The notes beneath the pieces are model-generated. The model was given only the letters and a program-made list of their open reading frames with translations. It made no database searches and was not told where the DNA came from. Positions 55,368 to 64,000 of a stretch of 64,000 bases of DNA are shown one piece after another. Numbering within the stretch: position 1 is the first letter of the stretch; every line of letters starts with the position of its first letter. The stretch is taken from NCBI GenBank assembly GCA_945862435.1, contig CAMAXX010000015.1, positions 1 to 64,000 of the forward strand, written 5' to 3'. The stretch comes from Pseudorhodobacter antarcticus. GTDB taxonomy: Bacteria > Pseudomonadota > Alphaproteobacteria > Rhodobacterales > Rhodobacteraceae. A program made the translations under genes and the position numbers.

Positions 55368-56924
55368 ATGATACACCATGACAAACTTCTGATTATCGAC
55401 TTTGGCAGCCAAGTCACCCAATTGATCGCCCGCCGCCTGCGCGAACTTCGCGTTTATTGCGAAATTCACCCCTATAATAAGGTGGACGCGGCCTTTTTGG
55501 CAAATTTCACCCCGCGCGCAGTGATTTTGTCGGGTGGGCCTGCTTCGGTGTTTGCGACAGGCGCGCCCCTGCCCCCACCAACATTGTTTGACATGAACAT
55601 CCCCGTTTTGGGCATTTGTTATGGCCAACAGGCGATGATGCATATGCTGGGCGGGCGCGTCGAACGTGGCCACGGCACGGCGGAATTTGGCCGCGCCTTT
55701 ATTACCCCTTCGGGCGGCGATGTTGCTGTGCTGGACGGCTGGTTTTCAGATACGCGCGAACAGGTTTGGATGAGCCATGGCGACCATGTCAGCCAAATCG
55801 CACCGGGCTTTCAGGTGTATGGCACATCGCCCAACGCGCCTTTTGCCATTACCGCAGATCCTGCGCGCCATTTCTATGCCGTGCAATTCCACCCCGAAGT
55901 GCATCACACGCCCAAAGGTGCGAAATTGTTCGAAAATTTCGTACGCCTTGCAGGGTTTAAAGGCGATTGGACGATGGGCGCTTATCGCGCTGAAGCCATT
56001 GCTAAAATCCGTGCGCAAGTTGGCGATGCCAAGGTGATCTGCGGGCTGTCGGGCGGGGTGGATAGCTCGGTCGCGGCTGTGCTGATCCACGAGGCGATTG
56101 GCGATCAGTTGACCTGCGTGTTTGTCGATCATGGCCTGCTGCGCCTTGGCGAGGCAGAGCAGGTCGTGGAAATGTTCAGTGGCACCTACAATATGCCGCT
56201 GATCCATGCGGACGAGTCGGACATGTTCCTAACCGCGCTGCAAGGCGTGTCTGACCCGGAGGTGAAACGCAAAACCATTGGGCGGCTGTTTATTGATGTG
56301 TTTCAGAAACATGCCACTGCCATCGGGGGCGCAAAATTTTTGGCCCAAGGCACGCTTTACCCCGATGTGATCGAATCGGTGTCGTTTTCGGGCGGGCCTT
56401 CGGTAACCATCAAATCGCACCACAACGTTGGGGGACTGCCCGAAAAAATGGGGCTGAAATTGGTCGAACCGCTGCGCGAGCTGTTCAAAGACGAGGTGCG
56501 CGCCTTGGGGCGCGAGCTCGGCCTGCCGCCTGCCTTTATTGGCCGTCATCCATTTCCTGGCCCTGGCCTTGCCATCCGCTGCCCAGGCGAGATTACCACG
56601 GAAAAACTGGATATCCTGCGCCGCGCCGATGCCGTTTACATCGACCAAATTCGCAAACACGGGCTTTATGACGAAATCTGGCAGGCTTTCGCTGCGATTT
56701 TGCCGATGAAAACTGTGGGCGTTATGGGCGACGGGCGCACTTATGATTATGCGCTGGCCCTGCGCGCGGTCACATCTGTGGATGGGATGACTGCCGACAC
56801 CTACCCCTTTACCCATGAATTCTTGGGCGAGACCATGACTCGCATCATCAACGAAGTGGGCGGCGTGAACCGTGTGTTTTACGACATCACATCCAAGCCG
56901 CCCGGCACGATTGAACTAGAATAA
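55368..56924 (+). CDS. guaA: GMP synthase (glutamine-hydrolysing)
   Basis: Converts XMP to GMP. 518 residues. The class I glutamine amidotransferase domain (about 6-195) has the nucleophile Cys84 in GICYGQQ. The ATP pyrophosphatase domain has [15 protein letters not shown], and the C-terminal dimerisation domain ends [11 protein letters not shown]. The ATG at 55368 follows AAAGG. Divergent from mttB; the 212-base gap probably holds the promoters. Confidence 0.97.
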   Translation: MIHHDKLLIIDFGSQVTQLIARRLRELRVYCEIHPYNKVDAAFLANFTPRAVILSGGPASVFATGAPLPPPTLFDMNIPVLGICYGQQAMMHMLGGRVERGHGTAEFGRAFITPSGGDVAVLDGWFSDTREQVWMSHGDHVSQIAPGFQVYGTSPNAPFAITADPARHFYAVQFHPEVHHTPKGAKLFENFVRLAGFKGDWTMGAYRAEAIAKIRAQVGDAKVICGLSGGVDSSVAAVLIHEAIGDQLTCVFVDHGLLRLGEAEQVVEMFSGTYNMPLIHADESDMFLTALQGVSDPEVKRKTIGRLFIDVFQKHATAIGGAKFLAQGTLYPDVIESVSFSGGPSVTIKSHHNVGGLPEKMGLKLVEPLRELFKDEVRALGRELGLPPAFIGRHPFPGPGLAIRCPGEITTEKLDILRRADAVYIDQIRKHGLYDEIWQAFAAILPMKTVGVMGDGRTYDYALALRAVTSVDGMTADTYPFTHEFLGETMTRIINEVGGVNRVFYDITSKPPGTIELE

Positions 56925-57500
56925 TTAAGCAAAGTTGCCCTTCGCTGCCCAAGTGCCAACAGCGCCCCGTCCATTCGGCGCTTCGCGCGCGCTCAGGGCT
57001 TCGGGCAGGTCGGCGGCATCCCCAAGGTAGCCGACCGCAATCACAGCGTGCAGGGTAAAATCGCTGGGCATATGCAAGCTGGCTGCCAGCTTGGCAGCAT
57101 CAAACCCGCCCATTGCATGGCTAATCATCCCCATTTCCTGCGCCTGCAAGGCCAAATACCCCCAAGCCGCGCCAGCATCAAAGCCAGCCCACGCATTAGG
57201 CGTATCCGCGCCGTCGCGGGTGACGACGCTGCGCGAGGCCCAAGCAATTAGCCCCGCCGCCTTGGGCGCCCAAACTGCGTTAAAATCGGCCAAAGTTGCA
57301 GCAATATGTGCAAATCCCGCATCCCCGCGCAAACCATATGCTGCGCGCCACGGCTGGTTGTTGCTGGCCGAAGGGGCCCAGCGGGCGGCCTCTAGCAGTT
57401 GGTGCATCTGGCCCTCACTCATTTGCGTGCTGGCAAAGGCGCGGGGCGAATGGCGGGTTAGAAACTGCGGGTGAATAGGGTGATCGGCGCTGCGTGTCAT
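56925..57500 (-). CDS. Nitroreductase family protein
   Basis: 191-residue FMN-dependent oxidoreductase. The N-terminal TRHSPRAF and the LLEAARWAPSASNNQPWR FMN-binding motif are clear, with GAAWGYLALQAQEMG downstream. The ATG at 57500 is the first codon before the conserved domain; the frame is open further upstream, to a TTG at 57563. Its stop abuts the guaA stop. Substrate unknown. Confidence 0.9.
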   Translation of the reverse strand: MTRSADHPIHPQFLTRHSPRAFASTQMSEGQMHQLLEAARWAPSASNNQPWRAAYGLRGDAGFAHIAATLADFNAVWAPKAAGLIAWASRSVVTRDGADTPNAWAGFDAGAAWGYLALQAQEMGMISHAMGGFDAAKLAASLHMPSDFTLHAVIAVGYLGDAADLPEALSAREAPNGRGAVGTWAAKGNFA

Positions 57501-57611
57501 GGCTTTGGTATCCTTTACATTCTTGCCCGCTATGTAAGGCAAGGCCACGCCAAAGCAACCCAATTGCGCATCGCTCTTGCAGCCGCTTGGGGCCTGCAGT
57601 ATCGCTTTGTT

Positions 57612-58877
57612 ATGTTAAATCCCGCAATCAACCAAAATCGCAGCGCCTTCCTGCTGCATTTCCCAGATTTTGGGCGGTTTTGGGCCGGCACGTTTCTAAT
57701 CAACATCGGCGTGCAAATTCAGAACGTCGCAATCGGCTGGCAAGTCTATAACGTTGCGCGCCAAACTATGTCGATGGGCGAGGCCGCGCTAATGATTGGG
57801 CTGGTGGGGCTGGCGCATTTCTTGCCCCTTTTCGCGCTGACCCTTTATGCAGGATCGCTGGCAGACCGCCATTCGCGCCTGCGCATTTCGGTTTTGTCGA
57901 TTGCCGCGCAGATTTTGTCGGTGGCATGGCTGGCATATATCGCAGCCAGCGACCCGCAGCATTTTTCTGCCTATTTCATCGCCGCTGCGGTTTTTGGGGC
58001 AGCGCGCGCGTTTTTGGCGCCTGCGGCCAGCGCGCTTGTGCCAATGTTGGTCACTCTAGACGCTATGCCGCGCGCGATTGCGATCAAGGCGATCTCTTGG
58101 CATCTGGCCACAGTCGCGGGCCCTTGGGCGGGCGGGATCGCGATTGCCGCAGTTGCGGCGCAGGGCGCTTTTGCATTTGCTGCGGGTTTGATGGTGGTAG
58201 GGCTAATCTTGCTGATGCTGATCAAATCCCCCACCACGCCGCAGCGGCAGGCAGGCGGCAAATGGGCGCAGATCAAAGAAGGTTTGGCCTATGTTTTGGA
58301 AAATAAGCTGATTTTGGGCGCAACTTCGCTGGATTTATTCGCGGTTTTGCTGGGCGGGGCTACAGCGCTGCTGCCCGCCTTTGCCGCCGATATTTTGCAA
58401 GTGGGGCCCGAAGGATTTGGCCTTTTGCGGGCGGGGCCAGCCATTGGCGCGGTGGCAATGGGGCTGGTGTTGGCGCGCTGGCCGCTGAAACGCCATGCGG
58501 GGCAGCGGATGCTGTGGTCTGTCGCGGTGTTTGGCATTGCGACCATTGTCTTTGGCCTGTCGCGCAACCTGTATCTGTCGCTTGCCGCGCTGACGGTGCT
58601 GGGGGCCGCCGATATGATTTCAGTCTTTGTGCGCCAAACACTTGTCCAAGTTGTCACGCCTGACCATATGCGCGGGCGCGTCAGTTCTGTGTCTGGCCTG
58701 TTTATTGCGGGCAGCAACGAGCTGGGCGAATTTGAATCGGGCTTTGTTGCGCGGTTCATTGGGCCTGTTGCGGCGGTTGTTGTGGGCGGTATTGGCACCA
58801 TAGCCATCACGGGGCTGTGGGCCTATTGGTTCCCTGCCCTGCGCCGCGCTGACCGCTTGGATGGGAAAGACAGCTAA
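57612..58877 (+). CDS. MFS transporter (MFS_3/EntS-like group)
   Basis: 421-residue membrane protein with about 12 predicted helices. Family features are FRFW-type DFGRFWAGTFLINIGVQIQNVAIGWQVY (about 19-46, given here in part), the A-motif loop GSLADRHSRLRI, and SVFVRQTLVQVVTPDHMRGRVSSVSGLFI near the C-terminus, split here at VTPDH. This group exports siderophores or other small molecules, though many members are unassigned. The ATG at 57612 lacks a clear ribosome binding site, so the start may be elsewhere. Divergent from the nitroreductase gene. Confidence 0.9.
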   Translation: MLNPAINQNRSAFLLHFPDFGRFWAGTFLINIGVQIQNVAIGWQVYNVARQTMSMGEAALMIGLVGLAHFLPLFALTLYAGSLADRHSRLRISVLSIAAQILSVAWLAYIAASDPQHFSAYFIAAAVFGAARAFLAPAASALVPMLVTLDAMPRAIAIKAISWHLATVAGPWAGGIAIAAVAAQGAFAFAAGLMVVGLILLMLIKSPTTPQRQAGGKWAQIKEGLAYVLENKLILGATSLDLFAVLLGGATALLPAFAADILQVGPEGFGLLRAGPAIGAVAMGLVLARWPLKRHAGQRMLWSVAVFGIATIVFGLSRNLYLSLAALTVLGAADMISVFVRQTLVQVVTPDHMRGRVSSVSGLFIAGSNELGEFESGFVARFIGPVAAVVVGGIGTIAITGLWAYWFPALRRADRLDGKDS

Positions 58878-58937
58878 ACCCTTCCACCCCTTCCCCCTAA
58901 CCGCCCTATTCGCTATCAATGCCAAAACGAGGGCGAC

Positions 58938-59810
58938 ATGATCTATTCCAGCGGCGCAGATTATTTGGCATCAGGCACAAAACGCGTGCTGCTGTTTGGC
59001 ATGTCGGGCCTTGGTAAAACCACCCTTGCAAGTATGCTGCGCACGCAGGCCAGTTGGTTTCACTACTCGGTCGATTACCGTATCGGCACGCGGTATATGG
59101 ACGAATATATCAGCGATAATTTCAAGCGCGAGGCGATGAAAGTGCCGCTGCTGCGTGAATTGATGCTGTCAGATTCGGTCTATATCGCAAGCAATATCAC
59201 CTTTGATAACCTTGCGCCCTTGTCCACGTATTTGGGCAAACCTGGCGATGCGGCGCGCGGCGGCCTGCCCTTTACTGAATATCAGCGCCGCCAAGAACAG
59301 CATCGCGGGGCCGAAGTGTCGGCCCTTTTGGACACAGCCCGTTTCATTGACCGGGCGCAAGATATCTATGGATATCGGCATTTTGTCTGTGACACGTCGG
59401 GGTCTATCTGCGAGGTGGTGGACGGCGCCGATCCCAATGATCCCACAATAAAAGCCATGGCAGAAAACATGCTGCTGGTCTGGATCAAAGGGTCGGACGA
59501 TCACAGCGCAGAACTGGCCCGCCGCTTTGATCGCGCACCAAAGCCGATGTATTACCGCCCCGAATTTTTGATGCAAGTCTGGGGCGAATTCTTGGCCCAA
59601 ACGGGAGCCAGCGCTGAGGCCGCTGATCCAGATGCGTTTTTGCGCTTTGGCTACGCGCGGCTTTTGGATGCGCGTGGGCCCCGTTACCACGCGATGGCGC
59701 GCTGGGGCGTGACGGTGACCGCAGGTCAAGTCGAGGCAGCCCGCACCCCCGCCGCCTTTGACGCAATGATTGCAAGCGCCATTGACCGCGCCGCACACGA
59801 TTTAATGTAA
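58938..59810 (+). CDS. P-loop ATPase/GTPase-like protein upstream of metA
   Basis: 290-residue cytoplasmic protein with a Walker A motif FGMSGLGKTTLA (about 20-31). Then come a conserved Tyr/Asp-rich segment (SVDYRIGTRYMDEYI) and a later VCDTSGSICEVVDG that may be a Walker B region. I know it only as an uncharacterised 'ATPase' in related genomes. It ends 9 bases before metA, so the two are cotranscribed. A role connected to methionine synthesis is inference from position. Confidence 0.75.
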   Translation: MIYSSGADYLASGTKRVLLFGMSGLGKTTLASMLRTQASWFHYSVDYRIGTRYMDEYISDNFKREAMKVPLLRELMLSDSVYIASNITFDNLAPLSTYLGKPGDAARGGLPFTEYQRRQEQHRGAEVSALLDTARFIDRAQDIYGYRHFVCDTSGSICEVVDGADPNDPTIKAMAENMLLVWIKGSDDHSAELARRFDRAPKPMYYRPEFLMQVWGEFLAQTGASAEAADPDAFLRFGYARLLDARGPRYHAMARWGVTVTAGQVEAARTPAAFDAMIASAIDRAAHDLM

Positions 59811-59819
59811 GGCTCGCCC

Positions 59820-60743
59820 ATGCCAATTACCTTGCCTCAAAACCTGCCTGCCTATGACGTTCTATCGCGCGAAGGTGTGATGGTGATGTCGCCCGAACGC
59901 GCCAGCGCGCAGGAAATCCGCCCGCTTCGCATCGGGCTGCTGAACCTGATGCCCAAAAAAATTCAGACCGAGAACCAATTCGCCCGCCTCATTGGTGCAA
60001 CCCCTTTGCAAATTGACTTTCAACTGATCCGGATGAGCGAGCACCAAGCCAAAAACACCGCCGCCGATCATATGGAAACCTTCTACCGCCCGTTTAGCGA
60101 TGTGATGGCGACGGGTGAAAAGTTTGACGGGATGATTATAACAGGCGCGCCGATTGAACATTTGCCCTTTGAAGACGTGACCTATTGGGATGAACTAAAA
60201 CGTGTGATGGACTGGACGCAGACCCATGTGCATTCGACCTTTGGCGTATGCTGGGGCGGCATGGCGATGATCAACCATTTCCACGGCGTTGATAAACATA
60301 TCTTGCCGCATAAAGCCTTCGGCGCGTTTCGCCACCGCAATATTGCGCCGACCTCGCCCTATTTGCGCGGGTTTTCTGATGATTTCGTCATACCCGTCTC
60401 GCGCTGGACAGAAATGCGGCAGGGCGAGATTGATGCGGCAGCAGGCCTGCGCACCTTGCTCGCCTCTGAAGAGGTTGGCCCCTGTTTGGTAGAAGATGCA
60501 GGCCACCGCGCGCTGTATATCTTCAACCATTTTGAATATGACAGCGACACGCTAAAACAGGAATATGACCGCGATATCGCCAATGGCACGCCCATCAACG
60601 TGCCGCTGAATTATTACCAAGGCGATGATCCGGCGCGCGCACCGCTGAACCGCTGGCGCTCTCATGCCCATTTGCTGTATGGCAATTGGATCAATGAGAT
60701 TTATCAGACCACCCCTTATGCCTCTGATAAAATTGGGCTTTAG
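59820..60743 (+). CDS. metA: Homoserine O-acyltransferase MetA (predicted acetyl-CoA type)
   Basis: First step of methionine synthesis from homoserine. The 307-residue product has the catalytic Cys144 (FGVCWGG), His237 and Glu239 (FNHFEYD). It is called succinyltransferase by family default. However, Glu113 (GAPIEHLPF) aligns with Glu111 of the acetyl-specific Bacillus enzymes, where E. coli MetA has Gly. It therefore probably makes O-acetylhomoserine. Only 9 bases separate it from the upstream gene, so there is no room for a SAM riboswitch directly before it. The next gene overlaps its 3' end by 26 bases. Confidence 0.92.
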   Translation: MPITLPQNLPAYDVLSREGVMVMSPERASAQEIRPLRIGLLNLMPKKIQTENQFARLIGATPLQIDFQLIRMSEHQAKNTAADHMETFYRPFSDVMATGEKFDGMIITGAPIEHLPFEDVTYWDELKRVMDWTQTHVHSTFGVCWGGMAMINHFHGVDKHILPHKAFGAFRHRNIAPTSPYLRGFSDDFVIPVSRWTEMRQGEIDAAAGLRTLLASEEVGPCLVEDAGHRALYIFNHFEYDSDTLKQEYDRDIANGTPINVPLNYYQGDDPARAPLNRWRSHAHLLYGNWINEIYQTTPYASDKIGL

Positions 60744-61647
60744 TGCAGCGATCCTTATTGCAATCGGCGTAGGGCTTTGGCTGCGCCTGTGGGTCAGGCG
60801 GCGAAGCATTGAGGCGCGCTTTCCCCCAATCGGGCAGTTCATCAGCGTGGACGGCGCAAAGGTGCATTACAAAACCAGCGGCCACGGGCCAGACATCGTG
60901 CTGATCCACGGCGCATCGGGCAATTTGCGCGAATGGGAATTCGGACTGCGCGCGGCGATCGAGAAACGCTTTACTGTCACCGCATTTGACCGCCCTGGAC
61001 ATGGATATTCCGATGCCATTGCAGGCAGCGACCATCTGGCGGCACAGGCAGAACATCTGCGCGCAGCTTGCGCGGCTCTTGGCATCAGAACGCCTGTCCT
61101 AGCTGGCCACAGCTATGGCGGGTCAGTCGCTCTGGCTTGGGCTTTACAGGAAAAACTACCCGCGTTGCTGCTAATATCGGCACCCAGCCTACCTTGGCCG
61201 GGCAAGCTAGACCCCTGGTATCGCGCGACAAATTCGCGCCTTGGCCGCGCAATCGTTCCCTTTCTGGCATCTGCGATTGTGCCAACATCATACGTCCGCA
61301 GCGCCACAAATGCCGTTTTTGCCCCGCAAATCGCACCAGAACCCTACCTGCAAAATTTCGGCGCGATGCTGGCCGCCCGCGCGCCAAGTCTTGCCGTAAA
61401 CACCGCCCAAGTGAACGCCCTTTTGCGCGATATTGGCAACCAAATGGCGGGTTACCCTGCCTTGGACATGCCATGCGCCCTAATCCACGGCGATGCCGAC
61501 ACCATCGTGCCGCTGGCGATACATTCGCAAAAGCTGGCCCTTATCCTGCCCCAAGCCCGCCTGACTGTTTTGCGCGGCGCAGGCCATATGCCGCAGCAAA
61601 GCCACCGCGAGACCATCGTGGCCGCAATCGCAGGACTGTTGCCTTAA
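60718..61647 (+). CDS. Membrane-anchored alpha/beta hydrolase
   Basis: 309-residue hydrolase. An N-terminal membrane helix lies at about 7-24. Beyond it are [10 protein letters not shown], the nucleophile GHSYGG, the acid region HGDADTIVP and the catalytic His in GAGHMP. The start is uncertain: ATG 60718 overlaps metA by 26 bases, and an ATG at 60694 is possible. It resembles epoxide-hydrolase/haloperoxidase-type family members; the substrate is unknown. Confidence 0.85.
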   Translation: MPLIKLGFSAAILIAIGVGLWLRLWVRRRSIEARFPPIGQFISVDGAKVHYKTSGHGPDIVLIHGASGNLREWEFGLRAAIEKRFTVTAFDRPGHGYSDAIAGSDHLAAQAEHLRAACAALGIRTPVLAGHSYGGSVALAWALQEKLPALLLISAPSLPWPGKLDPWYRATNSRLGRAIVPFLASAIVPTSYVRSATNAVFAPQIAPEPYLQNFGAMLAARAPSLAVNTAQVNALLRDIGNQMAGYPALDMPCALIHGDADTIVPLAIHSQKLALILPQARLTVLRGAGHMPQQSHRETIVAAIAGLLP

Positions 61648-61692
61648 CAAAAAACACTGGCATACTGGACAAAACAACCCAAAGGATATGCC

Positions 61693-62565
61693 ATGCCGAC
61701 CCTGCCCTTTGACGGCGCAATCAGCGCCTTTGCCGCAACTGGCGCGCCAGAATCTGTGCGCCGCACCTTGTCCGAGGCCAGCGCAGATGAAATCCTATGG
61801 GCAGGCTACCCCTATCGCGTGGAAATGAAGAAAAAAGCCTACGCCGAACATATGGACGCGCTGCAAATTCAAATGGCGCGACTACAGGCCGATATTAAAA
61901 CCACAGGAAAACGGCTGGTTGTGGTGTTTGAAGGGCGCGATGCGGCGGGCAAGGGCGGCGCGATTGACACTGTGCGCGCCTATATGAACCCGCGCCAAGC
62001 AGCCGTGGTCGCCCTGTCCAAACCCACGGAACGCGAGGCGGGCCAGTGGTATTTTCAACGCTACATCGATCATCTGCCCGCGCGCGGCGAGGTCGCTTTG
62101 TTCGACCGCAGTTGGTATAATCGCGGTGTGGTCGAGCATGTGTTTGGTTTTTGCAAACCAGATCAGCGTCAAAAGTTTTTCCGCCAACTGCCCGAATTTG
62201 AAAACATGCTGGTGGACGAAGGCATTACCCTGATAAAGTTCTGGCTCGAGGTCGGCCAAGCGGAACAGCTCAAGCGCTTTTTAGACCGCGAGCAAGACCC
62301 GCTAAAGCAATGGAAACTGTCCCAGATTGATATTGACGGGCTCTCAAAATGGGATGCCTACACCAAGGCCATCGAAGAGACGCTGGAAAAATCGCATTTT
62401 AAAACAGCGCCTTGGACTGTGATCCTGTCTGACGACAAACTGCGCACGCGCATAGCCGTGATGCAAACCATTCTGCGCGCGGTTGATTTTGAGGGACGTG
62501 AGGATAAGATAATCGGCAAGCCTGATGAAAAAATCGTAGGCACGCCAAAACTCATCAAACGCTAG
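61693..62565 (+). CDS. ppk2: Polyphosphate kinase 2
   Basis: 290-residue PPK2-type kinase transferring phosphate between polyphosphate and nucleotides. Walker [12 protein letters not shown] (about 80-90), lid and Walker [10 protein letters not shown] (about 137-145), and the C-terminal AWTVI-type segment [18 protein letters not shown]. Class I PPK2 enzymes phosphorylate ADP or GDP; the nucleotide preference is not read from sequence here. ATG at 61693 with AAAGGA upstream. Confidence 0.95.
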   Translation: MPTLPFDGAISAFAATGAPESVRRTLSEASADEILWAGYPYRVEMKKKAYAEHMDALQIQMARLQADIKTTGKRLVVVFEGRDAAGKGGAIDTVRAYMNPRQAAVVALSKPTEREAGQWYFQRYIDHLPARGEVALFDRSWYNRGVVEHVFGFCKPDQRQKFFRQLPEFENMLVDEGITLIKFWLEVGQAEQLKRFLDREQDPLKQWKLSQIDIDGLSKWDAYTKAIEETLEKSHFKTAPWTVILSDDKLRTRIAVMQTILRAVDFEGREDKIIGKPDEKIVGTPKLIKR

Positions 62566-62607
62566 GCTCTGCTTGCTTCCTTACTCTGCAAATATCCTCG
62601 GGGGTTT

Positions 62608-62634
62608 AAGGGGGCGGAAAGCCCCCTTTCTTTC
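62608..62634 (+). terminator. Rho-independent terminator after ppk2
   Basis: 8-bp stem AAGGGGGC / GCCCCCTT with a 5-base loop and a T-rich tail, between ppk2 and the convergent ABC transporter gene. It may also serve the minus strand. Confidence 0.82.
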
Positions 62635-63733
62635 AGCGGAACAAAACCAGCGCGCCCGCCGACCACGCCACGCGGGTTTTCGTGCCAATATCCAAAACGG
62701 GGCGGCCAAAAACGTTGCGCATCGATAGGCGCACAGCCGTATCGCAGCCTTTGATTTTAATGTCGTAATAGGTCATGTCGCCATAATAGACGACCTCTTC
62801 CACCACGGCTTCGCTTTCAAAATCGCTGCCCGTTTGGCCATCAAACAAAATGGTCAGGGTTTCGGGGCGGAACCCAACTGTGGCGCCCCCTTCGCTACCT
62901 TCCGCGCTCATCACTTGCGCGCCATCAAGGGTTATTTTACCAAAGCCTTGCGCGTCAACCTCTACCTTGCTGCCTGCCTCGTTCAAAATTTTGGCGGGCA
63001 AAAAGTTCATCGTGCCAATAAAATCGGCCACTTTGCGCGATGCAGGGCGGCGATACAGGGTTTCAGGGTCGGCCAGTTGCGCGATTTGGCCTTCAAACAT
63101 GACGGCAATGCGGTCTGACATCACCAAAGCTTCTTCTTGGTCGTGCGTGACTAGAATAAATGTAATGCCCACTTGGCGTTGCAACTTAATCAGTTCGACC
63201 TGCATTTGTTCGCGCATTTTTTTGTCCAGCGCAGACAGCGGTTCGTCCAAAAGCAAAACTTTCGGCTTCAAAATCAGTGCCCTAGCTAGGGCCACGCGCT
63301 GACGCTGCCCGCCCGACAGCGCATGTGCGGCCCGCGCGCCAAAGCCCTTTAGCCCGACCATTCCCAGCGCATCTTCGACGGCTTTGGCCTTTTCTGCCTT
63401 GGACCTCGGGTCTTTGCGCAGGCCAAAGCCCACGTTTTCCTCAACCGTCAAATGCGGAAAAATCGCGTAGGATTGAAACACCATATTGGTTGGGCGCTGG
63501 TTGGCGGGCACATCGGCCATATCTTCGCCGCCAATCATCACCGCGCCCGAAGAAATCCCTTCGAACCCTGCAATCGTGCGCAGAAGCGTGGTTTTTCCGC
63601 AGCCCGATGGGCCAAGAAGCGAGAAAAACTCGCCCGCGCGGATGGTGGCATTGATGCCGCGCAGCGCGTGATAATCGCCATAATATTTATGAACGTCCTT
63701 AAATTCGATCATCACGGGTTTTTCGGAACTCAT
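62633..63733 (-). CDS. ABC transporter ATP-binding protein, spermidine/putrescine type
   Basis: 366-residue PotA-like ATPase. Walker A GPSGCGKTT (about 42-50), Q-loop FQSYAIFPHLTV, signature LSGGQRQRVALARAL (about 143-157), Walker B VLLLDEPLSALD, and a C-terminal TOBE domain (from about 240). The class also includes iron and thiosulfate importers, so the substrate is a prediction. Its start overlaps the permease stop (ATGA). Confidence 0.92.
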   Translation of the reverse strand: MSSEKPVMIEFKDVHKYYGDYHALRGINATIRAGEFFSLLGPSGCGKTTLLRTIAGFEGISSGAVMIGGEDMADVPANQRPTNMVFQSYAIFPHLTVEENVGFGLRKDPRSKAEKAKAVEDALGMVGLKGFGARAAHALSGGQRQRVALARALILKPKVLLLDEPLSALDKKMREQMQVELIKLQRQVGITFILVTHDQEEALVMSDRIAVMFEGQIAQLADPETLYRRPASRKVADFIGTMNFLPAKILNEAGSKVEVDAQGFGKITLDGAQVMSAEGSEGGATVGFRPETLTILFDGQTGSDFESEAVVEEVVYYGDMTYYDIKIKGCDTAVRLSMRNVFGRPVLDIGTKTRVAWSAGALVLFR

Positions 63734-64000
63734 AGGAAGCCTCCAGTGTCTTTCCCGCCCGTTTTGGCAATGCCGCGGCGGCGGAAATATTCTGCAATGG
63801 TCAGAAGGATGATCGATGCCACCACCAAAACCGTGCCAAGCGCCAAAACCACGGGCACAGATTTGGGGAAACGGAATTGCGAGAAAATGTAGACGGGCAA
63901 AGTTGACTCGGTTCCCGCAAGAAAGAAGGCCATCAAAAACTCGTCCAAGGAAATGGTAAAGGTCATCAGCAATGACGAAATAATGCCAGGCGTGACCAAG
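63730..64000 (-). CDS. ABC transporter permease, polyamine type, C-terminal part (cut by window edge)
   Basis: Only the last 89 or so residues are in the window, including the EAA-like loop region preceding TFTISLDEFLMAFFLAG and a final membrane helix. PotC-type permeases have this DEFLMAFFLAG motif. The gene continues beyond base 64000 and overlaps the ATP-binding gene by 4 bases. Confidence 0.88.
   Translation of the reverse strand, partial: LVTPGIISSLLMTFTISLDEFLMAFFLAGTESTLPVYIFSQFRFPKSVPVVLALGTVLVVASIILLTIAEYFRRRGIAKTGGKDTGGFL

Noticed and set aside
59811..59819. SAM-II type riboswitch before metA
   Set aside because: Only 9 bases separate metA from the upstream gene, so there is no room for the aptamer.

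Overview
This window is a gene-dense chromosomal segment from an alphaproteobacterium, almost certainly a Rhodobacterales (Roseobacter/Rhodobacter-like) species. The evidence is the gene content and order: the nifR3/dusB-ntrB-ntrC-ntrY-ntrX-hfq-hflX nitrogen locus, a fused ispDF, a long-form Dcd deaminase, the zwf-pgl-pgi block, yceD-rpmF-plsX-fabH-ihfA-merR, olsB, and NtrC/NtrX proteins that lack the sigma-54 contact loop. No integrase, transposase, phage gene or CRISPR array is visible. The taxonomic call is inferred from these families, not from a database search.

Layout. 1-5 kb: rpsR-rplI, trigger factor, tRNA-Leu, and the glnB-glnA ammonium assimilation pair. 4.7-9.4 kb: a PagL-like outer-membrane protein, an exported esterase, olsB with a DUF3445 (HODM-like) gene, msrB and bamE. 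8.7-13 kb: yceD-rpmF-plsX-fabH, then ihfA and a MerR regulator, ending in tRNA-Pro. 13-19 kb: dcd, a cupin gene coupled to a corrinoid-activation (RACo-like) protein, an ECF sigma/anti-sigma/fasciclin module, and tRNA-Gly. 19-26 kb: a CHAP protein, RidA, a repeat-rich gap, two tandem copies of an unrecognised secreted protein with a remnant of pgi trapped between them, then pgi-pgl-zwf. 26-37 kb: HNH protein, lytic transglycosylase, mfd, hemB, SYLF lipoprotein, a beta-hydroxyacid dehydrogenase and a penicillin-acylase-family hydrolase. 36-49 kb: hflX-hfq-ntrX-ntrY-ntrC-ntrB-dusB on the minus strand, then ispDF-pgpA-pncC and amtB on the plus strand. 49-64 kb: COQ10-like protein, hpt, a small membrane peptide, diheme cytochrome c, lipA, the DUF6456/DUF6477 pair, an MttB-family methyltransferase, guaA, nitroreductase, MFS transporter, P-loop protein, metA, hydrolase, ppk2, and a polyamine-type ABC transporter cut by the window edge.

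How the genes work together. Nitrogen sensing is concentrated here: PII (glnB), glutamine synthetase (glnA), NtrB/NtrC, NtrY/NtrX and AmtB are within 46 kb. Envelope work is represented by ornithine-lipid synthesis (olsB), fatty-acid initiation (plsX, fabH), phospholipid head-group processing (pgpA), BamE and several lipoproteins. The RACo-like activator and the MttB-family methyltransferase suggest corrinoid-dependent demethylation of a quaternary or tertiary amine, although their corrinoid protein is not in the window.

The most unusual item is the tandem duplication at 20.5-22.0 kb. It carries a recognisable piece of the pgi 3' end, and the two encoded proteins keep a conserved N-terminal domain while their four-cysteine tails have diverged.
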